From assembly GCA_023091735.1 (NCBI GenBank), contig JALKBU010000275.1, positions 1 through 52,358 of the forward strand: DNA of 52,358 nucleotides. The letters are read 5' to 3'. Below the pieces are notes generated by a model. It was not told the origin of the DNA. It made no database searches and saw only the letters and a list, made by a program, of their open reading frames with translations. Positions 1-9,311 of the stretch are shown here, piece by piece. Position 1 is the first letter of the stretch, and each line of letters opens with the position of its first letter. This DNA comes from Trichomonas tenax (Eukaryota > Parabasalia > Trichomonadida > Trichomonadidae). Both the position numbers and the translations under genes were made by a program.

Positions 1-76
1 AATTGCTCAAACAAGCCTTCAAAAACACAAATTTCTTAAAATTGAAGCCCCAAAAACACAAAACACAGGCGAAACA

Positions 77-113
77 GTGCACGGCGGCCAACTTTAGTTG
101 GCCAGATGTGCAC
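77..113. repeat. Nested palindrome beside the Maverick remnant
   Basis: A perfect 8-bp inverted repeat, GGCCAACT and AGTTGGCC at 86-93 and 96-103 with a 2-base spacer, lies inside two copies of the self-palindrome GTGCAC at 77-82 and 108-113. It is much more GC-rich than its surroundings and lies just upstream of the recognisable polymerase fragment. It may be a piece of element-end or regulatory DNA; function unknown. Confidence 0.7.
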
Positions 114-124
114 ATTGTGTGTGT

Positions 125-645
125 GTAATGGTCTCAAATAAAGACAATGACAGCATAATGACACACTTTGTGGGTGTTGATTATAATTCATTATATCCTT
201 CAGCATTTTCATCAAACAAGCATGAATTTATTAAATACACCAATGGTAGAATGTATATGCCAAGTCGTTTAAGTGAAGTTTTAATATGTGATACGGCAAC
301 GAAAGAAAGCGAAAGCTTTAGGGATTATTAAAAGGAGAGATATATTATTTGTTGCAGAGGTTAAGGGACACATTGATGAACAATATATTAATGAATACAT
401 AAACTTTTTACCAATTATTGGAAATCTTGAAATAACAACCGATGAGAAAACAGTTGGTTCATTTATGTATAATTATATGAAATCAAACAATTTGCCAATT
501 GACCAAAAACAGAGAAAATTAACCCAATTATCAAGCACACATAACTCATACCCTTCTCATCATATTATTTATGGTATCTTATTGATAGATTTCATTTTAT
601 CATTGATAGATTTGACTGAAGGTTTTTATTTAAAATTCTAAATCT
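125..645 (+). pseudogene. Maverick/Polinton family B DNA polymerase, decayed fragment
   Basis: This is a remnant of the protein-primed family B DNA polymerase of Maverick (Polinton) elements. In the first frame the motif A signature VDYNSLYPSAF is present (about 174-206). The reading then shifts near 290-315 into a second frame carrying KRRDILFVAEVKGHIDEQY and LPIDQKQRKLTQLSSTHN (about 333-545), which matches the region downstream of motif A in these polymerases. A further shift near 560-580 ends recognisable homology. There is no start codon, no exonuclease domain and no motif C. The fragment is a dead 5'- and 3'-truncated copy and no other Maverick gene follows it. The next gene is the cellular thymidine kinase. 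The family assignment rests on motif A and the conserved stretch after it; the element boundaries are not visible. Confidence 0.82.
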
Positions 646-719
646 ATACATCAAATAAACTAAAACAGACAGGAAAAGCAAAACAAAACTGTAAATTTTT
701 TGATAAAAAAAGTGATTTT

Positions 720-735
720 TCAATTCCCCGCCAAA
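720..735 (+). promoter_or_regulatory. Initiator plus E2F-like site in the thymidine kinase leader
   Basis: TCAAT at 720-724 fits the trichomonad initiator (YCANW), putting a transcript start at about A722 and leaving a 17-nt leader. TTCCCCGCCAAA at 724-735 differs by one base from the classical E2F site TTTCCCGCCAAA. It is the only GC-rich E2F-like box I found in non-coding DNA of the window. The initiator also argues that translation begins at ATG 739 and not further upstream. Confidence 0.5.
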
Positions 736-738
736 AAA

Positions 739-1779
739 ATGCAAGTTGGACGAATTGAGCTTATTTTTGGACCTATGTTTGCTGGAAAAACGACAGAAAT
801 GTTGAGAAGAATCAGCAGAGGTGAACTTGCCCACAAGAGATGCCTTGTTTTAAAATATAGCAAAGATCAAAGATATTCTTCGGAAAAAGTTTCAACACAC
901 GACTATTACATGCACAATACTCTCTCATGCGCGGCTTTGATGCCACATTTAGGCGAATGCATGGCATACGATGTCATTGGAATCGATGAAGGCCAATTCT
1001 TCCAAGACATAGTTGAATTCGCCGACAATCTCGCGAATAATGGCAAGCTCGTTGTTATTTCCGCGTTAGATGGCGATTATTTACGAAAGCCTTTCGGCAG
1101 AGTCGGAGAATTGATTGCGAAAAGTGAAGCAGTCATCAAACTCTCCGCTGTCTGCAGAGTGACAGGACAAGAAGCAGCTTTCACAGAAAGAATAATTAAA
1201 TCTGATCAACTCGAATTAATTGGTGGTGCTGAAGCGTACACGGCGTCTTCAAGGAGTGCACGCAAGAAGATTCAGACAACTGGTTCAATTTCATTAACAA
1301 TTGGACCAGTAAAATGCGGAAAAACTACTGAAATCACCAGACTTCTCAAGAGACATCATATTGCCGGCCGAAAGGTGATCATGCTCATCATAAAGGCCGA
1401 TAGGGACAGAACATTCCCCTTTGAGACGAGGAATATCAAAGAATTGCCAGATTATTCAGAACTCGAGCCATATGACGTGATTGGTGTTGATGATGGCCAT
1501 CTCTTCCCCAACATAGCGGAGTGGGCCGACGGACTCGCTGATCGTAATAAGAAGGTTATGGTCGCTGCTGCTGATGGCGATGTAGAGCAGACTGCTTTCC
1601 CTAACATACTTAAGTTGTTCTCGTTTTCGGAAGAGGTCCATAAGATCGACTCAATTTGTCCGATCACAGGTCTTCCTGCTCCATTTACAACATTATTTAA
1701 TGGAAATGTCTATCTTCCGATTTCAAGATTAGGAATTATCAACCAGCGCGCATTGAATGCAGTTTTGAATAATTTTTGA
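739..1779 (+). CDS. Thymidine kinase, tandem two-domain fusion
   Basis: Thymidine kinase of the TK1/type II family (ATP + thymidine to dTMP), in the cytosol. The protein has 346 residues and two TK domains in a row. Domain 1 (about 1-175) has the P-loop GPMFAGKTT (11-19), the Walker B/catalytic segment DVIGIDEGQFF with the catalytic Glu at 84, the LDGDYLRKPFG segment, and ELIGGAEAY of the substrate lasso. Domain 2 (about 185-346) keeps a P-loop, GPVKCGKTTE (189-198), but reads VDDGHLF where DEGQFF is expected, so the catalytic Glu is Asp. It has lost the KPFG and IGG segments. The four zinc cysteines of animal TK1 are mostly missing even in domain 1. Family members are normally single-domain (about 190-235 residues) and tetrameric, so the fusion may replace two subunits. 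Trichomonads are known to depend on thymidine salvage. ATG 739 is chosen because the upstream frame has only TTG and the initiator lies at 720. Confidence 0.9.
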   Translation: MQVGRIELIFGPMFAGKTTEMLRRISRGELAHKRCLVLKYSKDQRYSSEKVSTHDYYMHNTLSCAALMPHLGECMAYDVIGIDEGQFFQDIVEFADNLANNGKLVVISALDGDYLRKPFGRVGELIAKSEAVIKLSAVCRVTGQEAAFTERIIKSDQLELIGGAEAYTASSRSARKKIQTTGSISLTIGPVKCGKTTEITRLLKRHHIAGRKVIMLIIKADRDRTFPFETRNIKELPDYSELEPYDVIGVDDGHLFPNIAEWADGLADRNKKVMVAAADGDVEQTAFPNILKLFSFSEEVHKIDSICPITGLPAPFTTLFNGNVYLPISRLGIINQRALNAVLNNF

Positions 1780-3152
1780 TTAATAATTACTCTAAATATT
1801 TTTTTATTTGACTTTATCCGAAACTCATTGATTCTTCTTCGAAATACATATTCCTATTCCCACCAAAACACAGATTTCTCGCAGTGTTTGGCTACAACTG
1901 AAATTTGTGACTTAATATGTCGATGACTTGGACCCTAAAACTGCAGAGAACCATTAAAACAGACTTTGGTTGATAATTGTCAAAAAGCCAATACCAAATG
2001 TACAATTTATGCAAGCCATATCTCATTTTTATGTGTACTCATTATTCGGAAGAAATCGATCTGAGGGACCAGGCAGCAAGTCGGAAATATGCTTTTATGA
2101 AATCATTGATATACTGATTTGCAGGTTTTAGAGAAATAAGACGAAAAACTGCGACAAAAGCGCATGCAGTGATAATAGAATCGTTACTTGTAAGATTTGA
2201 AGGTATTTGCAATAAAATGTGAATTTCGATTTACTGGACGGTAATAACCAGCTGTGGTCATAAGATAAAATGTAGTTAAACATTTACATAAAGAGATTCA
2301 CCTATCATCTTTATTCTATGCATACTGTGTTTTGGGAATAGTTAACTCTTTTATCTCCGTAAATTAATATAACGATAGAAAATGTACGTTAAATTTCGTG
2401 ATTCTAGCTTTAAAAAGTGATCAGATATAAAAACGAGCTTGATAGGTAAATAAAATAAATATCCGATTGTGTACAGCCATTAGCAGATAGATATAAAATA
2501 TTTTTTGTAAGTTTCAAAAATTTTTAAGATATCCATGGAATTATTTAATAATACACACTTTAAAAGTTATTATACTTTTCACTCCCTTATTATTGAAAGC
2601 AGAATAAATCAATCAACTTTTCAATAAATCTCTGAAATTTTCCTCGTCAAATTTTTTATGCCATCAATTTGTTATCTCCATTTTTTCCATATATCATTTT
2701 TACCTGCATTTCAAAAATATCGAATTACTCCTCTCAATTTATTTTTGCAATATATTAGCCAATAGATGATATTGGTCGATTTTTCATCTGGATAATCCTA
2801 TTCAAATTGAATAATGTCATAAATGTTATCTGTTGCCTCAATAAGTCATTTATTAAAAATAATCATTATTTTTGTCACTTTTAGCGATTCAAAAGGTTTT
2901 GAGTCTTTTTCTTATGCAGATTTCTAATCATTTGAGCTTACTAGCATTACGCAATCACTTATATACAGTTTAGCGAATGCATTTTGGCTGCTTAATTTTT
3001 CATTTTTTCCTTATTTTAATATTTTCGATTAAAAAACAACTTTAATTAGTATTTAAATTCAAACAAATATTACATTTACATGGAAATTGATTATCTCGTC
3101 AATTATCATATTTTGAATTTGAAAGTTAATAAAATTATATTAAAAATATACA
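1780..3152. other. Intergenic, no gene seen
   Basis: This 1.37-kb AT-rich stretch lies between the convergent thymidine kinase and E2F-like genes. I see no ORF with coding character, no tRNA and no repeat structure in it. Confidence 0.6.
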
Positions 3153-3866
3153 TTAATTGGACTCTGATATTGCATCATCAAATTCTTTTCTTCTAATAAG
3201 AATGGTATTCTCATTCATAAATGGCGTAGATCGGTTCAATAAAGACGTAATAGACAATATTGAATCATTTTCAGCCATTTTCTCACTCGCTGAAATAAAG
3301 TATTTTTCGTCTATTCTGAATTCGCTTCTATTTATCGTTTTGTGAATAATGCCAGCAACCTCTAAAATGGCGCATGTTTGATATAATTTGCATTTAATAG
3401 TCTTCTGTCGGTCATTCCACCTCGAAAGAAAACTGGTAACGTGTAGAATATTTAGACATTTCCTTTCCATCGCAATGAAACAGACAAGGAGGTCTTCTGT
3501 CATCTCTGTTAAAGATATAAAGCCAGTAATGGGTATATTTTGAGATAGAGTGGTATTTCGTTTGAACACACCTCTATCTTTACACATCTGTAATATGGCT
3601 GGTATAACTTGATCCAATCCTAACCATAGAAAATTATCATTGTCAATCTTAGGAGCACAACCAATTGTATCGAAAACACTAAGCACGTCTAAGAATCGTC
3701 TCTGTTTAAAACCCATCTGATCTGAAATCTCTTTGATATTGAAAGTAACTTGAAAATTCGTTTGGCAGTTCTTCAAGAAGTGCATTACTGATGTCTTAAA
3801 GTCTGTCGAATCGCTCGCGTCAAGCTCCCCCGAATCTTTGAAAAGAAGGGAACTAGACTGAGCCAT
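3153..3866 (-). CDS. Atypical E2F-like protein with two winged-helix domains
   Basis: A protein of 237 residues, probably a DNA-binding regulator in the nucleus. A first winged helix (about residues 20-85) contains FNIKEISDQMGFKQRRFLDV and SVFDTIGCA, followed by NFLWLGL. This lines up with the E2F recognition helix (RRIYDITNVLEGIGLI ... W-G). A second, weaker copy lies at about 125-205: KCKLYQTCAILEVAGIIHKT occupies the same place. Two DNA-binding domains with no visible marked box resembles the atypical E2F7/E2F8/DEL class, which bind without a DP partner. Key residues RR, D, V and IG of domain 1 are kept; Tyr of RRxYD is Leu. The start is the first ATG of the frame; the open frame before it has only TTG. 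It is convergent with thymidine kinase, a classical E2F target. The assignment is by motif only; another winged-helix family remains possible. Confidence 0.55.
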   Translation of the reverse strand: MAQSSSLLFKDSGELDASDSTDFKTSVMHFLKNCQTNFQVTFNIKEISDQMGFKQRRFLDVLSVFDTIGCAPKIDNDNFLWLGLDQVIPAILQMCKDRGVFKRNTTLSQNIPITGFISLTEMTEDLLVCFIAMERKCLNILHVTSFLSRWNDRQKTIKCKLYQTCAILEVAGIIHKTINRSEFRIDEKYFISASEKMAENDSILSITSLLNRSTPFMNENTILIRRKEFDDAISESN

Positions 3867-5075
3867 TAAAATATTGTCACTCAAACTAATATAAAAAAAA
3901 TTAAATAATCGTATTTTTAAACTATGATTAGATCTTCGCGGCAATACTAAATATTGAGAATTTTTTTGTTGCAAATAAAAGATTTGAGGGCTAACAATAA
4001 ATTTTTCATAGCAAGCTTTTAAAATTGTGATGTTATCGTAATTTTTTGAATGCTAAGTAATCGATTGAGGGGACGTAACAAAGTTGCGAATCTGACATGT
4101 AAAGTGGAAAATCAATCTAGTGGATTGAGTGCATAGTGCAGTGAGATATGTTTCATATGCTCATAAAAGATGCGCGTTTAATTCAGGTGTGATGCAAATT
4201 TGTCCTTTTGTAACATGAATCTTTTTAATGCACAATAATTTGCAATGTCTCTCTTAAGTTTTTCATAATAAAATGAGTTTTTCTCAAGAGCTTCTCGATA
4301 AATCTATGCTTTTTCTTGGTTGTTTATTGTCTAAATGAAATGTGCAATATGAAAATCATATAGCGCATTATCGAATTTAGTGAACCTGTTGCGCTGTTCA
4401 ATTTTGAATAGTTTACGCGAATTCGGCACTAAAAACCTTATTAGTGAATTAGTCACTTTTCCTCTAATTACACAGGGGTTATATTAATTATCGAGTGAGA
4501 ATATGTGATAATATGTGGGAGAAATTGCTATAAATGGTATTCCAGATGTTTCAATAAAAGGGGGATTTTCAAATAATAAGGGGGTTTTATTATAGGGGTT
4601 CGATAAAATAATGAGGTAGATTTTTATAATTTCCGGGTCAAACGGCATTATAAAGGGTCCTTGGGTCGCTCTTTCCTCTCCTTAAAAATGTTGAGTTCAC
4701 GCAGCCAAAAAGTGCCTAATTCGCACATCCATAATTAATTTGTGCATAGTTTCATGGGAATTGGGGTTTCCGATCATTTCCCATCGCCAAAAAATTACAT
4801 TTCTAATTTTTTTAGTTGAATCGCTACTTGAACGAGGATTTCGCTCTTATCTTTTATTTATACATTAATTGGTTGATTTATGTGGTATATTTTCATTCTT
4901 TTTACTTTGATTTGCTAATTTTTCTTTTATTATCTTAATAGTGACTTTCATTCTTTACTATATGTTTCTCATATTATTAGTTTCTCATATTATTGTTCCA
5001 TCATTTTGCATTAATGGTTTATTGATTAATTTTTTTCAGATTTAAACATTTACGAAATGGTATTAATCATTTTAG
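3867..5075. other. Intergenic with G-run block
   Basis: A 1.2-kb non-coding stretch. Most is AT-rich. From about 4555 to 4830 base use changes: three G-runs, then a less AT-rich block that includes TTTCCCATCGCCAAA (about 4778-4792), an imperfect E2F-like string. It could be the distal promoter of either flanking gene or a leftover of a repeat family. No ORF is visible. Confidence 0.5.
4560..4598. repeat. Three spaced G-runs
   Basis: GGGGG at 4560-4564, GGGGG at 4580-4584 and GGGG at 4595-4598 are separated by AT-only spacers. Read on the minus strand they are CCCC(C)T followed by TA-rich DNA. A fourth run needed for an ordinary G-quadruplex is not evident within the same distance. Confidence 0.55.
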
Positions 5076-5411
5076 ATGAATCAAATTCAAATGACCAATT
5101 CTTGGATTAATTATAATAAATATTTACAATTAAAAATTCGAAATAGCAGCTTTACGGTCTCGATACAATCTGTCCAGAACCCAAATATTACAACCCTCAA
5201 TTCTGATCGAAAATATAATGAATATCAATATAAGTACATCGTAAAATCCAGAAATAAAAATTTTAAGTCTACTGAGATGTGTAAATCAAACAAACTACAA
5301 TTGAGACATTTTCATTTGTCCCGTATTAACACTATCGATTATATTGTTTGCGTAACAAAAGCTGAACATAGTGTAACCATGAAAGATATTATCGAATTTC
5401 TTGTTTCATGA
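5076..5411 (+). CDS. Hypothetical protein, 111 residues, weak
   Basis: I do not recognise this ORF. It starts with ATG 8 nt after the string TCATTTTAG (about 5068), a good trichomonad initiator with a short leader, which is the main reason to list it. The product is basic and Asn/Lys/Ser/Ile-rich, with no signal peptide, membrane segment or motif. Its composition is close to what random AT-rich DNA would encode, and no neighbour lends it context. It may be a lineage-specific small gene or chance. Transcript data would settle it. Confidence 0.3.
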   Translation: MNQIQMTNSWINYNKYLQLKIRNSSFTVSIQSVQNPNITTLNSDRKYNEYQYKYIVKSRNKNFKSTEMCKSNKLQLRHFHLSRINTIDYIVCVTKAEHSVTMKDIIEFLVS

Positions 5412-6191
5412 GTAAGTTGGTTCAATATATCCATGCGCATATTACTGGTAATGCTTAGTTATGATATGGAGTTTCTCAGAACCGTAAAGTCTGTAGAGAA
5501 AACGTTTTCAATAGTGATTCCGTAATTAGATGCTTTAATAATTGCTCTAACATATGAAATATATAATTACGCCATTAAATACACATTAAATTACCGAGAG
5601 CAGTTTCCTGGAGATAGAAAAACATGAAAATCTTGAGATCCATCATGAAAACTAATTCTAATTCTTCATACACACTCTCTTACATCGCCAGACTGAATGG
5701 ATTCGTTTTCTTTTGCATAATATCTTATATTTAAGTTCCTTCATGCTCGTCAAATTGTTTTCGATAAAATCTGGCATTTATGGAATGTCTCGTGGTCTGT
5801 ACACATGCAGTTGGTATTGCATAACAATAAACCTTGTTTCATAACTCCATTTTAATATTTTAAAATATTTTGAGGTTTTTCCATTAGTTTTGATCTAATA
5901 GAGTTCATCATGTAAAACATAGTATACAAATGATAGTGATGACTATTGGCATACCCAGATATACCAGTAACATTATATTTAGGATGCTTTAAGATTTGAT
6001 TTTTCATTCTCAGAGTTTGCTCAATACCTTACATTCCCCATATTTTTTTCATGTGTGTCTTAGATATTTATTGCATTTCTTTCATCAAAGAAAACAAATG
6101 AACAATTCATTCTGCTTTCAACTTTTCGCTGTCACAATTATTAATGGAATCATATTAGATTTTTGTCATATTATGCAAAGTTGAATGTCTT
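5412..6191. other. Intergenic, nothing recognised
   Basis: This 780-bp AT-rich stretch leads into the left arm of an inverted repeat. Short open frames on the plus strand (about 5996-6184) are continuous with the decayed frame in the arm and may be the rest of the same dead gene, but no family is recognisable. Confidence 0.4.
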
Positions 6192-6356
6192 CCATTAAGT
6201 AACCATGTTTGTACTAATTGAAGAGTTGTTGAAAGGAGCCAATATACAAAGGACATGGGATGTTGTTGAGCAGATTAATAACTCTTTGATATGAAAGTTT
6301 TGAGCTTAAAAATCATTTTGAAATTCTGATTTAGCGACATAGGATTGAGAAAAATA
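6192..6356 (+). repeat. Left arm of a ~160-bp inverted repeat
   Basis: This arm matches, with scattered substitutions and a few small indels, the reverse complement of 6858-7016. The best-kept part runs from GTTGAAAGG (about 6228) to GATTGAGAAAAAT (about 6355). The matching stretch reads as a piece of protein (LLKGANIQRTWDVVEQINNS then stop) directed toward the centre. The arms enclose about 500 bp holding one small gene. It could be the end of a small transposable element or an inverted duplication of a gene tail. Confidence 0.75.
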
Positions 6357-6368
6357 TCATTTATCATA

Positions 6369-6614
6369 TTACTCACAGTTTATAATAAAATTCTTTCTTC
6401 TTCTTTGCGTCCTTTGATGGAGCGGCCAGTTTGCTGGGCCTGAGTGGCCGTGAGAAACTGGAACTTTATTCACTTGGACTTCCTTCTTCGATGTGTGGAG
6501 TGGGTCCATTCCGTGCGCGTGGACATGCTTGCAGTTGATATCGTCCATCTCATCCTGGTGGAGCTTCATGATCTTGTGTGCGGCACAGTTCGTGTTGTGT
6601 TCGACTGAAGACAT
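6369..6614 (-). CDS. Small His/Lys-rich protein inside the inverted repeat
   Basis: An 81-residue ORF of unknown function. It has a well-placed initiator on its strand (TCATTT about 14 nt before the ATG) and clearly higher GC than the flanks, both of which argue for a real gene. Residues 1-60 contain spaced Cys and His (NCAAHK, NCKHVHAHG, VSHGHSG), suggesting possible metal binding, but no known finger spacing is present. Near the codons for HSGPAN (about 6430-6440) a neighbouring frame continues as a lysine-rich tail (AAPSKDAKKKKE) ending at a stop close by. The annotated tail may therefore result from a one-base indel or sequencing error, leaving the true C-terminus in the other frame. The gene lies wholly between the two inverted-repeat arms, so it may be cargo of that structure. 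Confidence 0.5.
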   Translation of the reverse strand: MSSVEHNTNCAAHKIMKLHQDEMDDINCKHVHAHGMDPLHTSKKEVQVNKVPVSHGHSGPANWPLHQRTQRRRKNFIINCE

Positions 6615-6857
6615 TGTCTAGAAATGAACTCAATGAGAATAAAAATATCTCTCTCAATGTTTTTCAAACTCATTGAAATTAGTAAGATTTTCGAATTTTG
6701 ATGTTTTGCATGGATTTTCGCAATAATCAAGGTTAGATATTTAAAGAGAAAACGAAATCTCAAAGAATTCAAAATCTCTCACAATTCTCAATTCTAATAA
6801 TGAGCAAAATTCGTGATGGTCCACGGTTTCCTCACAGAGTACATCACGAATATCATC

Positions 6858-7016
6858 AAATTTTTCTCAATCCTATGTCGCTAAATTAGAGTTTCAAAAT
6901 GATTTTTAAGCTCAAAGCTTTCACATCAAAGAGTTATTAATGTGCCCAACAAGATCCCATGGCCTTTGTATATTGGTTCCTTTCAACAAATCTTCGAAAT
7001 TTCATTGTTACTTGAT
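6858..7016 (-). repeat. Right arm of the ~160-bp inverted repeat
   Basis: This is the inverted partner of 6192-6356. On the minus strand it reads LLKGTNIQRPWDLVGHINNS then stop, clearly homologous to the left-arm peptide. Upstream on the same strand (about 7017-7100) an in-frame stretch with RYIVLDVMRNEAEKQKKSIK precedes two stop codons. Each arm thus carries the 3' end of the same dead coding sequence. I cannot name the parent family. Confidence 0.75.
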
Positions 7017-9122
7017 GCTCTTCTTTTGTTTTTCTGCCTCATTCCGCATTACATCTAAAACAATATATCGCAGGCATTGGGTGTTTACATGTGTATGCAT
7101 TCAAACATTCTGTGATTGGTTATATATAATAGCTTTATCTTGCAATGTCCAAAATTCAAAACCAAATTATATTTTATATTAATGTGTTCTGTACGCCATG
7201 CTTCTGAACTTTGAGTATATACTTAATCCCATGAGAATATAATAAAGTTAATGTATAATATATAATTATTCAAATATATCAGTCTAATCCTGGGAAATTT
7301 TGGACAAAGATAGTGGAGATGGTATTTATTCACAATGTAAAATATATTATGGAAATACAGAACTCTATACAAATAGATTTAGATGTATTGATTGATAATG
7401 TAAAAAGTTGTCATATGCATATTTTCACAATCATCTACTACTGAACTCAATAATGTTCCCGGTGTGGACATAGTTCATTTTTATATATGGAGAGAAATAA
7501 ATTTTATCTCCGAGATGAAACATCGGAACTGGAGTGTTTGATTTCGGAACCCAAACTCGCATTGTAATTATGGTGCATCGATACAATTTATGCTTAGTGA
7601 ATCCATTATTTTTCCATGTTGTAAGTATAACACGAGATTGAATGGATAATTCATCAAAGAACAATATACAGTATTTATGCAGGCTATATTTCAATCTAGA
7701 AAAGTATGAATTCGAGAATATATTTTATTCAATATGTTTGCCAACAATACAAAACCTCGCTAGCTCGTGTATGAGTCCATCTTGATGTCCGGAAGTGTAT
7801 TTTCAGTAGACACATATAAAATAATCTTATAACATTCCTTCAAATCGAATACTTGATAAAATATATACGGGTGACATCGATTTAACTAGAAAATATTAAA
7901 GAAAACATTTTGTATATGACCATATTATGTTTTCACTGCTAACAAACTAAAATATTTTATGATCTGGGATAATGTAACAGTTCAGCATTTTGGATTTTAA
8001 ATTTAAAACATGAACATAGTTTCCTATATATTTCCATAGTTTTCAAATACTAAAACAAACTTTTAGTAAACTTTCAATAGATTTACGAATTCCAACATTG
8101 ATAAATCTGAACATATCTTAGCTATGCTGTTTCATAGCGATTTATTTAGTTTCTGGGCTATATAATTTGAAATTTAAATTGTTCAATATTATGTCATAAG
8201 ATAGAAGATTTATAAGCGGACATCTCCAAAGCAAGTTTGTATAGCGGAGTTTCAAATTATTTAGAACCCAAATAACGAAAATAGATTGAGATCATTTTAT
8301 CATTTCAAGCTCAGCCTTTGGCAATAGCGCAAACATATTGCATACTCATACAGCAACCAATGATTTCGTTTCGTAGTGGTTTTATTCTTCATAATTGATA
8401 TTGTGGAAATATAATTTCGTGAGAATACCAAATGTATTTCGGGAATATACAAGGGTTATGTCGTATTACATGGTTGTATGCACAAATATCATAGAATTAA
8501 CATAAGAACGAATGTTTTTAATTTTTGATTGCCTAAAACTAAAGACCCAAACACCCGAAAACTCGTCGCATTTCGTCAGTATACCATTAATCCAAGTGCT
8601 TGTTATGTTAAGTACTTTATCATTAACCTATACAACTAAAAATATAGACTTCAGTTTTAATATTGAATTTAACGAACAAGTTGAATCGTATATATTCTCA
8701 AAAAATAGTTTGTATCAAAATTATAACACGAAAAAATTCTTCTTCAGAATCATGCCATACTATTATCATAGAGCATGCAACGATAATTTTCCTCATAAAA
8801 AACTCTCTTTTTTCTCAAATTTTTCGGCCAAAACTTCTCATTTTTCAAATTGAGCACGTTTGCATTTTTCTTTTACTGTTTTTCTTGCTTAGTTATGTAA
8901 GTAGAACAATATTAAAATTGAGTTTACAGAAATGACTTTTTAATATTAACCTATACGTTGCGATTTGAAAACAATGAACCATTAAAGAAAATTAATGTCC
9001 AATCTATTCTGTCTCACAAATCTTATTTATCATAAATATTGTTGTGAATCAATAATATAGCATACTATTTTTCGGTGAAAATTCAATGCTATCTCAAAAT
9101 CGCAAAATTTATTATTGATATA
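7017..9122. other. Long intergenic, no supported gene
   Basis: About 2.1 kb of very AT-rich DNA. Several open frames of 60-115 codons occur but have no initiator, motif or coding composition. I see no tRNA, tandem repeat or element end beyond the inverted-repeat arm at the left edge. Confidence 0.5.
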
Positions 9123-9311
9123 ATGTCCCAAGTCAATGACGCTGTTCCGAGAAAAGAAAGTCGTGGAAGATCGAACAGAAGCAAGAAGTATTTCGATAGC
9201 ATTGACTGGATAATGAATAAGGGTGAAGTTGACGGCCAGAAGCCTCACATTCACGAAAACAATTATTCACAGACAAACAATAATGACGCGCCTTCCGCTC
9301 TAGCCAATTAA
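9123..9311 (+). CDS. Endosulfine/ARPP19/Igo-like small phosphatase inhibitor
   Basis: A 62-residue hydrophilic protein whose core, KKYFDSIDWIMNK (residues 21-33) followed by GQKP (38-41), matches the signature of the endosulfine family: FDSGDY in animals and fungi, FDSADW...GQKP in plants. In that family the Ser of FDS (Ser26 here) is phosphorylated by Greatwall kinase, and the phosphoprotein inhibits PP2A-B55 to allow mitotic entry. The flank SRGRSNRSKK is basic, as upstream of the family motif. The protein is about half the usual length (ENSA about 120 residues) and lacks visible N- and C-terminal extensions. The ATG at 9123 is chosen because the frame before it is AT-rich with hydrophobic junk; a TCAAAA string about 30 nt upstream is a possible initiator. 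The motif is short, so a chance match is possible but unlikely over the 13 + 4 positions. Confidence 0.6.
   Translation: MSQVNDAVPRKESRGRSNRSKKYFDSIDWIMNKGEVDGQKPHIHENNYSQTNNNDAPSALAN

Noticed and set aside
592..834. 80-codon minus-strand frame overlapping the kinase start
   Set aside because: It overlaps the TK leader and P-loop region; no motif or initiator.
7431..7694. 87-codon minus-strand frame with fairly protein-like texture
   Set aside because: No initiator, no family, AT-driven composition; it could be a very old fragment but cannot be supported.
8512..8935. Two overlapping plus-strand frames
   Set aside because: Phe/Ser/Ile-rich translation typical of AT-rich non-coding DNA.
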